From Cupriavidus sp. WGlv3 (GTDB lineage Bacteria; Pseudomonadota; Gammaproteobacteria; Burkholderiales; Burkholderiaceae): a stretch of 64,000 nt of DNA. Of this stretch, positions 57,892 to 64,000 are shown piece after piece. Made by a program: the position numbers and the translations under genes. A model generated the notes under the pieces. It did not search any database, was not told the DNA's origin, and worked only from the letters and a program-made list of their open reading frames with translations. The stretch covers positions 647,253-711,252 of the forward strand of contig NZ_JALHRX010000002.1 in NCBI RefSeq assembly GCF_023952475.1, written 5' to 3'. Within the stretch, counting starts at the first letter, position 1. Each line of letters opens with the position of its first letter.

Positions 57892-58453
57892 GGCCTGGCG
57901 CCGCCAGCTGCCAGGCCTGGCGCAGCAGGTGTTGCGGGCCTTGCGGACCGAGCCGGCTTTCGAACAACACCAGCCGCGCGACGCGCCACGGCGCGCTGGC
58001 CAGGGTGCGGTGCGCATCGAGCCACGCGCGCAGCGCGCTCTCGGGCACGGTCGGCTTGCAGCGGGCCAGGGTGACGTGAGGATGGAAGCGCCGCCGCTCC
58101 GGCGGGAAGCCGGCGTCCGCCAGTGCCTGCCCCACCTCGGCGTGCAAGGCGCGCAGCGCGTCCAGTCCGGGACCGGGCGCGAGGCCAGCCCACAGCACCG
58201 ATCCCGGGCCGCTGCGGAAGCGCCCGGTGCCATACGCCTGCAGCGTGAACGCGGGGGTGCGCAGCGCCGCGAGCGCGATATCAAGCTTGTCGGCAGCCTG
58301 TGCTGCCTCGCCCAGCCCTTCGCCGAGGAAGTGCAGGGTCAGGTGGACCTGCGCGGGCGTCGCGGCGCGCACGCCGGGTGAGGCAGGAAGCGTCGACAAC
58401 AGCCCCACCGCCTGTGCGGGCGGTACTTCCACTGCGATGAACAGGCGTGCCAT
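57875..58453 (-). CDS. thpR: RNA 2',3'-cyclic phosphodiesterase
   Basis: This 192-aa 2H phosphoesterase has both catalytic HxTx motifs, HLTLHFLGEG and HPHVTLARC, and the N-terminal MARLFIAVEVPP. The family hydrolyses RNA 2',3'-cyclic phosphates to 2'-phosphates (and ligates in the reverse reaction). ATG 58453 is supported by the conserved RLFIAVE start. It lies 16 bp downstream of the Ogt gene and may belong to the same minus-strand transcript as the alkylation-repair genes, though its role is RNA-related. Confidence 0.93.
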   Translation of the reverse strand: MARLFIAVEVPPAQAVGLLSTLPASPGVRAATPAQVHLTLHFLGEGLGEAAQAADKLDIALAALRTPAFTLQAYGTGRFRSGPGSVLWAGLAPGPGLDALRALHAEVGQALADAGFPPERRRFHPHVTLARCKPTVPESALRAWLDAHRTLASAPWRVARLVLFESRLGPQGPQHLLRQAWQLAAPGPTPGC

Positions 58454-58469
58454 CGCTGCGCGGCGGGCG

Positions 58470-58970
58470 TCAGCCCGTGGTGGCGGCGATGCCCTCGCGC
58501 CGCAGCAGGGCGCGCTTGCGCTCGATGCCGCCGGCATAGCCGGTCAGCGCGCCGGCGCTGCCCAGCACGCGATGGCAGGGCACGATCACCGACAGCGGGT
58601 TGCGGCCGACCGCGCCACCGACCGCGCGCGCATGCGTGGGCGGCAGCCCGAGCGTGCGCGCCAGTTCGCCGTACGAAGCGGTGGCGCCGCACGGGATCTC
58701 CAGCAGCGCCTGCCACACGCGCTGCTGGAACGGGCTGCCGGCAAAGCGCACCGGCACGGTAAAAGTGTCGCGGCGGCCGGCGAAATACTCGGCCAGTTCG
58801 GCGGCGGCGCGGTCCAGCACCGCGGCGTCGGCCGCAGGCACGTCGCGGCTGTCGGCAATGCCGGCGGGATGGTACTTCTGTCCCGCGAAGAAGAGGCCGG
58901 TCAGGTGCCCGTCGCGGGCACGCAGCAACACCGTGCCCAGCGGGCTGTCGATATGGCGATAGCTGGTCAT
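58470..58970 (-). CDS. ogt: Methylated-DNA-[protein]-cysteine S-methyltransferase (Ogt-type)
   Basis: This 166-aa suicide repair protein transfers alkyl groups from O6-alkylguanine or O4-alkylthymine to its own cysteine. The active-site PCHRVLG gives Cys132, and upstream are the Asn hinge-like VGRNPLSVIV and the arginine finger-type RAVGGAVG region. The N-terminal domain is short, as in Ogt. ATG 58970 overlaps the stop of the Ada-AlkA fusion gene (ATGA), so the two repair proteins are translated together and probably induced by methylation damage. Confidence 0.95.
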   Translation of the reverse strand: MTSYRHIDSPLGTVLLRARDGHLTGLFFAGQKYHPAGIADSRDVPAADAAVLDRAAAELAEYFAGRRDTFTVPVRFAGSPFQQRVWQALLEIPCGATASYGELARTLGLPPTHARAVGGAVGRNPLSVIVPCHRVLGSAGALTGYAGGIERKRALLRREGIAATTG

Positions 58971-60448
58971 GGGAGGGTCTCCGGTTGCGCCGCGGGCGGC
59001 GGCGTGTCCTTCATCGCTTCGTAGCGATGCCACAGGTGGATCGCGGCGTAGGCTCGCCACGGCGCCCATTGCGCAGTCCGTTCATGCATCGCGCGCACGG
59101 TGCTGACGCCCAGCACCTTGCGCAGCGCATAGTCGGTGCCGGGGAAGGCATCGGGCCAGCCCAGCGCGCGCATGGCGACATACTGCGCAGTCCAGTCGCC
59201 GCTGCCCTCGATCTCGCGCAGCGCCGCCACCGCCTGCTCCGGCGCCGCATGCGGGTCGAGCACCAGCGTGGCGTCGGCCACGCGGCAGGACAGCGCCTGC
59301 AGCGTGCGGGCCTTGCCCGGCGACACGCCGGCCTCGCGCAGCGCAGCCTCGGGCAATGCCGCCAGCGCGGCCGCGCTCGGGAAGGTGTAGCGCAAGCCGT
59401 CCGGCGACGCGCCGTCCAGCGCCTGCCCGGCGCGCTGCGCCAGCGCGGCCAGGATGCGCCGCGCCTGCACCACCGAAATCACCTGCCCGACCACGGCGCG
59501 CACCGCGATCTCGAAGCCGTCGACGCAGCCCGGCAAGCGCACGCCAGGCATCGCCTCGGCCAGTTCGCCCAGGTGGCGGTCCACCACGTCGGGGCGGCAG
59601 CCCAGGTCGCACAGCCGGCGCACCTTGCCCAGCGCTTGCGGAATCACGCGCGCCAGCGACGCCGACAGCGTCACGCGCAGCACCAGCCGGCGCGGCACAT
59701 GCTCGATGCGCACCCAGCCGAGGTGGGCGCTGCCGCCGGCTTCGACACGCATGGTGCGTAGATAGGCGCCATCGCGGATAGTTTCGATGCCGTCGACCGC
59801 GCGCGTGGCCAGGAAGCGCAGCCATGCGTCCCAGGCAAAGGGCGGGCGGTAGCCGAGCTCGAACACCAGCCGGTCGGCCACGCCCTCGGCGGCACGCCGC
59901 CGCAACGCCAGCGGCGTCAGGCCGTAGCGGGTCTTCAGCACATCGTTGAAGCGGCGCACGCTGCCGAAGCCCGCCGCCAGCGCCACCTCCGTCACCGGCA
60001 GCGCGGTATCGGCCAGCAGCCGCTTGGCCAGCAGCAGCCGCTGGGTCTGCGCGTACTCCAGCACCGACACGCCGAACTGCGCGTCGAACAGCCGCCGCAG
60101 GTGGCGCTCGGTCACGCCGATGCGCGCCGCCAGCGCGGCCACGCTGCCGTCGGCCATGAAGCCTTCGTCGATCAGCGTGGCGGCGGCCTGCGCCAGCCGG
60201 CCGGAAATATCGGCGAGGCCGTGCCCCGGCGCCAGCTCCGGGCGGCAGCGCAGGCACGGGCGGAAGCCATGCTTCTCGGCTGCGGCGGCGCTTTCATAGA
60301 ACGAGCAGTTCTCGCGCTTGGGGGTGCGTACCGCGCACACGGGACGGCAATACACGCCGGTCGACGAGACGCCCACGAAGAAGCGCCCGTCGAAGCGGCG
60401 GTCGTGCGAGGCCACGGCCTTGTAGCAGGTGTCGGGATCGAGGTTCAT
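58967..60448 (-). CDS. Ada metal-binding/AraC/AlkA fusion: methylation-responsive DNA glycosylase
   Basis: This 493-aa three-part protein starts with the Ada N-terminal zinc module (Cys34, Cys38, Cys65, Cys68 in VYCRPVC and PCLRC), which in E. coli Ada repairs methyl phosphotriesters. An AraC helix-turn-helix follows (SVAALAARIGVTERHLRRLF and EVALAAGFGSVRRFN), then an AlkA-type 3-methyladenine glycosylase with the helix-hairpin-helix EGSGDWTAQYVAMRALG and catalytic Asp439 in GTDYALRK. It likely senses methylation, activates transcription and excises alkylated bases. All key residues are present. It overlaps ogt by four bases. Confidence 0.94.
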   Translation of the reverse strand: MNLDPDTCYKAVASHDRRFDGRFFVGVSSTGVYCRPVCAVRTPKRENCSFYESAAAAEKHGFRPCLRCRPELAPGHGLADISGRLAQAAATLIDEGFMADGSVAALAARIGVTERHLRRLFDAQFGVSVLEYAQTQRLLLAKRLLADTALPVTEVALAAGFGSVRRFNDVLKTRYGLTPLALRRRAAEGVADRLVFELGYRPPFAWDAWLRFLATRAVDGIETIRDGAYLRTMRVEAGGSAHLGWVRIEHVPRRLVLRVTLSASLARVIPQALGKVRRLCDLGCRPDVVDRHLGELAEAMPGVRLPGCVDGFEIAVRAVVGQVISVVQARRILAALAQRAGQALDGASPDGLRYTFPSAAALAALPEAALREAGVSPGKARTLQALSCRVADATLVLDPHAAPEQAVAALREIEGSGDWTAQYVAMRALGWPDAFPGTDYALRKVLGVSTVRAMHERTAQWAPWRAYAAIHLWHRYEAMKDTPPPAAQPETLP

Positions 60449-60567
60449 GACGGCATGCTACCGCCAGATGCCGGCGCGCATCCGCTGGTTTCGGACATTT
60501 CCCTCTGGCGCGCGCGGATGGGTTGGGGCAAAGTTGCCCTGCCCTTATCTTTCCCATCGGAGACCCC

Positions 60568-63435
60568 ATGCGCCGCACCGCCCTGCACCTGTCACTGCTT
60601 GCCACGCTGGCCTGCCCGCCTGCGCTGGCGCAGCCTGCGGCAGCGCCGGTACAGGCAGTGCAGGCGGTGCAGGTGGCGTCGGTCGAAGGCATTACCGAAC
60701 ACCGCCTGCCCAACGGCCTGCGCATCGTGCTGGCACCGGATGCCGCCAAGCCCACCACCACCGTCAACATCACCTACCTGGTCGGCAGCCGCCACGAAAA
60801 CTACGGCGAGACCGGCATGGCGCACCTGCTCGAGCACCTGCTGTTCAAGGGCACGCCGTCGCTGCCGGGCAAGACCATCCCGGGCGAGTTCGCGCGGCGC
60901 GGCATGAGCGTCAACGGCACCACCGCGCAGGATCGCACCAACTACTTCGGGACCTTCACTGCCAGCGACGACAACCTCGACTGGGCGCTGCGCATGGAGG
61001 CCGACCGCATGGTCAACAGCGTGATCGCGCGCGCCGACCTCGACAGCGAGATGACGGTGGTGCGCAACGAGATGGAGATGGGCGAGAACAGCCCCGGGCG
61101 CATGCTGATGCAGCAGACCATGGCCGCCGCCTATCGCTGGCACAACTACGGCAAGGCCCCGATCGGCGCGCGCAGCGACGTGGAGAACGTCAGCCTCGAC
61201 AACCTGCGCGCGTTCTACCGCCGCTATTACCAGCCCGACAACGCGGTGCTGGTGGTGGCGGGCAAGTTCGATCCCGCCGCCACGCTGGCGCGCATCGAAC
61301 GCTATTTCGGACCGATTCCGCGCCCGCAACGCGTGCTGCCGCCGGAGCCCACGGTCGAGCCCGCGCAGGAAGGCGCGCGCGAACTGGTGGTGATGCGCCC
61401 GGGCGACACGCGCCTGGTGGCCGCGCAATACCATGTCAGCCCCGGCGCGCACCCCGACACCACCGCGCTGGCGCTGCTGACCATCATCCTGGGCGACACT
61501 CCCGGCGGCCGGCTGTACAAGGCGCTGGTGGAGCGCGGCCAGGCTACGTCGATCGGCAGCGCGTTCTATGCGATGAAAGACCCCGGCGCGCTGCTGTTCA
61601 TGGCACAGGCCTCGAAAGACCAGCCGCTCGCGGCCGCGCGCGCCGGCCTGATCACGCAGATCGAAGGCTTTGCCGAAGCGCCCGTGACCGAGGCCGAGCT
61701 GGAGCGCGCGCGCGTGCGCATGCGCAACGCCTACGAGCATTACATGAACGATCCCGGCGCGCTCGGGATTGCGCTGTCCGAGGCCATCGCCAAGGGCGAC
61801 TGGCGCCTGTTCTTCCTGGCACGCGACCGCATCGAGACCACCACGCTGGCCGACGTGCAGCGCGTGGCGCTGAACTACTTCCAGGCCTCGAACCGCACCC
61901 TGGGCGTGTTCCTGCCCGCCGAGCAGCCGCAGCGCGCGCAAGTGCCGGCGGTGCCCGACATCACGGCCATGGTCAATGGCTACCAGGGCCGGCCGGCGCT
62001 GGCCGCGGTGGCGGCATTCGATCCCAGTCCGGCCAATATCGAAGCCCATACCACGCGCCAGACGCTCGCCAACGGCATGCAGCTGGCCCTGCTGCCCAAG
62101 CCCGCACGCGGGGAAGTGGTACACGGCGTGCTGGTGCTGCGCATGGGCGATGCGCAGAGCCTGCAAGGGCTGACCACGGTGGGCGCGCTCACCGCCGCGA
62201 TGCTCCGCCGCGGCAGCGCCGGCATGGACCGTCAGCAGATCGCCGACCGCATCGAGGCCCTGCGCGCGCGCGTCGGCATCGCGGGCGGCCCGGAGCAGGT
62301 GACGGTCAGCTTCGAGACGCGCCGCGCGCACCTGCCCGAGGTGCTGGCGCTGTTGCGCGACCTGCTGCGCGCGCCGACCTTCCCCGAGGTCGAGTTCGAG
62401 ACCCTGCGCCAGACCAGCATCGCCGAACTCGAAAGCGTGCAGCGCGAACCCGGCGTGCTGGCCGCCAATGCGCTGGGCCGGCACGGCGACCCCTACCCCG
62501 TGGGCGACCCGCGCCATGCGCGCACCATCGCCGAGAATATCGCCGACCTGCGCGCGGCCACGCTGGCGCAGGTGCGCGACTTCCATGCCCGCTTCTACGG
62601 CACGGGGCATGCGCAGCTGAGCCTGGTCGGCGATTTCGATGGCGCGGCTGCCGCGGCGCAGGCGGCAGCATTGTTTGGCGACTGGGCCGCGCCGCAGCCG
62701 TATGCGCGCGTCGACCGTCCGTTCGTGCCGATCCCGCCCGCCGAATTCACGCTGCCCACGCCCGGCAAGGCCAACGCCGTGTATCTGGCCACCGCCCCGA
62801 TCGACCTGACCAACGATGCGCCCGACTATGCGCTGATGATGATTGCCAACCGCGTGCTGGGCGGCGCCAGCCTGCGCAGCCGGCTGGCGGACCGGCTGCG
62901 CCAGCGCGAAGGCGTGAGCTACGGCGCGAGCAGCTGGATGCAGGTGGGGGCGCTCGACCGCGCCGGCCGCTTCGGCGTGCGCGCGCAATATGCGCCGCAG
63001 AGCCTGGCGCGGGTGCAGCGCGCCGTCAGCGAGGAACTGGAGCGGCTGGTGCGCGACGGCATTACCGCGCAGGAACTGGCCGAGGCCGTCAGCGGCCTGC
63101 TGCAGCAGGGCATGGTGAGCCGCAGCAACGACGCCGCGCTGGCCGGCGCGCTGGCCAGCCAGCTCTACCTGGGCCGCACCATGGCCTTTACCGCGGAACT
63201 CGAGCAACGCCTGCGCGACGCCACCCCTGAAGCCGTCAACGCCGCCATCCGCCGCTACATACAGCCGGGCACGCTGTCACGCGCCTATGCCGGCGACTTC
63301 GCGGGCGCGGCGGCGCAGGGCGGCACAACCGGCCAGGCCGCGGGCACGCCCGCCGGCACTGCGACCGGCTCAGGCACCGGCGACAACGAAGCCGGCAACA
63401 ACGAAGGCGGCGACAGGCCACCCGCGCGCCTCTGA
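60568..63435 (+). CDS. M16 family metallopeptidase, two-module fusion
   Basis: This 955-aa exported zinc protease has a signal peptide over about residues 1-22 (ending PALAQ). The first M16 module carries the inverted zinc motif HLLEHLLFKG with the third ligand in VVRNEMEMGE. The second module (about residue 490 on) has the fold but no HxxEH (LRMGDAQSLQG), as in the catalytically inactive partner; other bacteria encode the two as separate genes. A low-complexity Gly/Thr/Asn tail of about 35 residues ends it. ATG 60568 begins the signal peptide. It should be a periplasmic peptidase; substrates are unknown. Confidence 0.93.
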   Translation: MRRTALHLSLLATLACPPALAQPAAAPVQAVQAVQVASVEGITEHRLPNGLRIVLAPDAAKPTTTVNITYLVGSRHENYGETGMAHLLEHLLFKGTPSLPGKTIPGEFARRGMSVNGTTAQDRTNYFGTFTASDDNLDWALRMEADRMVNSVIARADLDSEMTVVRNEMEMGENSPGRMLMQQTMAAAYRWHNYGKAPIGARSDVENVSLDNLRAFYRRYYQPDNAVLVVAGKFDPAATLARIERYFGPIPRPQRVLPPEPTVEPAQEGARELVVMRPGDTRLVAAQYHVSPGAHPDTTALALLTIILGDTPGGRLYKALVERGQATSIGSAFYAMKDPGALLFMAQASKDQPLAAARAGLITQIEGFAEAPVTEAELERARVRMRNAYEHYMNDPGALGIALSEAIAKGDWRLFFLARDRIETTTLADVQRVALNYFQASNRTLGVFLPAEQPQRAQVPAVPDITAMVNGYQGRPALAAVAAFDPSPANIEAHTTRQTLANGMQLALLPKPARGEVVHGVLVLRMGDAQSLQGLTTVGALTAAMLRRGSAGMDRQQIADRIEALRARVGIAGGPEQVTVSFETRRAHLPEVLALLRDLLRAPTFPEVEFETLRQTSIAELESVQREPGVLAANALGRHGDPYPVGDPRHARTIAENIADLRAATLAQVRDFHARFYGTGHAQLSLVGDFDGAAAAAQAAALFGDWAAPQPYARVDRPFVPIPPAEFTLPTPGKANAVYLATAPIDLTNDAPDYALMMIANRVLGGASLRSRLADRLRQREGVSYGASSWMQVGALDRAGRFGVRAQYAPQSLARVQRAVSEELERLVRDGITAQELAEAVSGLLQQGMVSRSNDAALAGALASQLYLGRTMAFTAELEQRLRDATPEAVNAAIRRYIQPGTLSRAYAGDFAGAAAQGGTTGQAAGTPAGTATGSGTGDNEAGNNEGGDRPPARL

Positions 63436-63536
63436 CATGCGCCTGACATAGATCGGCAACCATACTCGCCGGGCGGTGGCGCCATCCGCGAGCGCGGGCA
63501 ATGCGGCGCCGGGCCCTTGCCCCGACCCCGGGTTGA

Positions 63537-63552
63537 CTGTATATTCGTACAG
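63537..63552 (+). promoter_or_regulatory. LexA (SOS) box upstream of the 124-aa gene
   Basis: CTGTATATTCGTACAG fits the CTGT-N8-ACAG LexA operator perfectly; the flanks (GA before, TA after) extend it towards the E. coli TACTGT...ACAGTA form. It lies 24 bp upstream of the ATG at 63577 and overlaps TTGACT at 63533-63538, a -35-like hexamer, where LexA would block transcription. Confidence 0.88.
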
Positions 63553-63576
63553 TATAAGTCGATACAAGAGGTGTGG

Positions 63577-63951
63577 ATGTCAATCGTGCGAGCTGGCAGC
63601 AAGGCAGAAGCGCTCAGGCTTCTGGCCTCGGAAGGCGTGCTGGCGCTTGAGCTGGACTACGAGACCGGATGGCAGGACGCCGTCGAACTCGGCAGGCTCG
63701 GAGAAAAGCGCGGTATCAAGGTGCAATATCGCGGACAAGAAAGCATCGCCGTCCGTTCCCGCGAAGCCCTGATCGAAGGGCTGGCCAAACCCAAGGGCAC
63801 ATTCCGCCAACGCAATCTCTATTGCCAGTTCGATCTCGGCACGCTGGCGGACCATGAACTGCTCGACCTCGAGGCCAAGGCTACCCGGCTCGGGGACTAT
63901 ATTCTCGCCGGCCACCTGCTGCGCGAGGTCGATGGCGTGTGGCCGCAATAA
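63577..63951 (+). CDS. Uncharacterised 124-aa protein under a LexA box
   Basis: I do not recognise this family. The product is mixed alpha/beta: a helix SIVRAGSKAEALRLLASEG, a strand LALELDYETGW, and a helix-rich C-terminus (DHELLDLEAKATRLGDYILAG). It has no signal peptide, membrane segment or cysteine cluster. GAGG precedes ATG 63577. A near-perfect LexA operator just upstream makes it a likely SOS gene, which is the best clue to its role (DNA damage tolerance, cell division control or toxin-like function are possible). The next bases to the window end hold the start of a possible hairpin (AAGCCGCCCTGC) but nothing coding. Confidence 0.85.
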   Translation: MSIVRAGSKAEALRLLASEGVLALELDYETGWQDAVELGRLGEKRGIKVQYRGQESIAVRSREALIEGLAKPKGTFRQRNLYCQFDLGTLADHELLDLEAKATRLGDYILAGHLLREVDGVWPQ

Positions 63952-64000
63952 GCGGCCCAAGCGCGCCCGCGGTCACCAGAAAATAAAGAAGCCGCCCTGC

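Noticed and set aside
60592..63207. 871-codon minus-strand frame opposite the M16 peptidase
   Set aside because: Antisense shadow; the plus strand has a signal peptide and HxxEH motif.

Overview
The window is about 64 kb of very GC-rich DNA packed with genes on both strands. It looks like a chromosomal segment of a beta-proteobacterium of the order Burkholderiales, most likely Cupriavidus or a close relative. That is an inference from gene content: three Bug/TctC-type periplasmic receptors, several acyl-CoA catabolic clusters with LysR or AraC regulators, a cyoABCD quinol oxidase, long-form argininosuccinate synthase and a trimeric-type porin. I see no rRNA, tRNA, insertion sequence, phage gene or CRISPR array.

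Left part (1-25 kb). A plus-strand operon runs in from the left edge: thiolase end, enoyl-CoA hydratase, SDR, nitronate monooxygenase-like protein, acyl-CoA ligase and Bug receptor. It looks like a CoA-dependent degradation pathway. Next come chromate transporter ChrA, a chemoreceptor with a sigma-28-like promoter, a GlsB-type small membrane protein, a large two-domain penicillin-binding protein and an aldo/keto reductase. A minus-strand respiratory operon follows: cyoA-cyoB-cyoC-cyoD, with a SURF1 gene joined to cyoD by a 4-base overlap. After it are an MFS transporter, a flavin-dependent halogenase-like protein paired with a FabG-like reductase, a LysR regulator and an SGNH hydrolase.

Middle part (25-46 kb). 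Glutathione transferase and proline iminopeptidase precede a LysR gene divergent from a RidA-like/Old Yellow Enzyme pair. Two loci are then built alike, each with an AraC regulator of the arabinose-binding-like type divergent from a catabolic operon: (1) quinone oxidoreductase, TauD-type dioxygenase and acyl-CoA ligase; (2) a beta-keto acid cleavage enzyme, DUF1289 protein and Bug receptor, followed by a second minus-strand operon of MFS transporter, small hydrolase and porin. Each AraC intergenic region has direct repeats spaced exactly 21 bp. The pair at the second AraC gene recurs in the same orientation upstream of the MFS operon, so the regulator probably controls both units. I consider this the most informative regulatory signal in the window. 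Then come argG with a clear terminator and a CoA-transferase/Bug/enoyl-CoA hydratase operon facing a LysR gene.

Right part (46-64 kb). Small genes (VOC protein, SlyX, DUF1439 lipid-binding-like protein, DMT transporter, sirtuin with an OXLD1-like partner) lead to a PlpD-type patatin autotransporter, a split YeeE/YedE pair, an IclR regulator, a YcgR-type PilZ protein, a LysR/LysE divergent pair and ThpR. A DNA alkylation repair operon (Ada-AlkA fusion plus Ogt), an M16 peptidase fusion and, at the right edge, an uncharacterised 124-aa protein preceded by a near-perfect LexA (SOS) box complete the window.

Start codons were chosen by ribosome-binding sites, overlaps and family alignment from memory. 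No database search was possible, so family names rest on motifs I could read.
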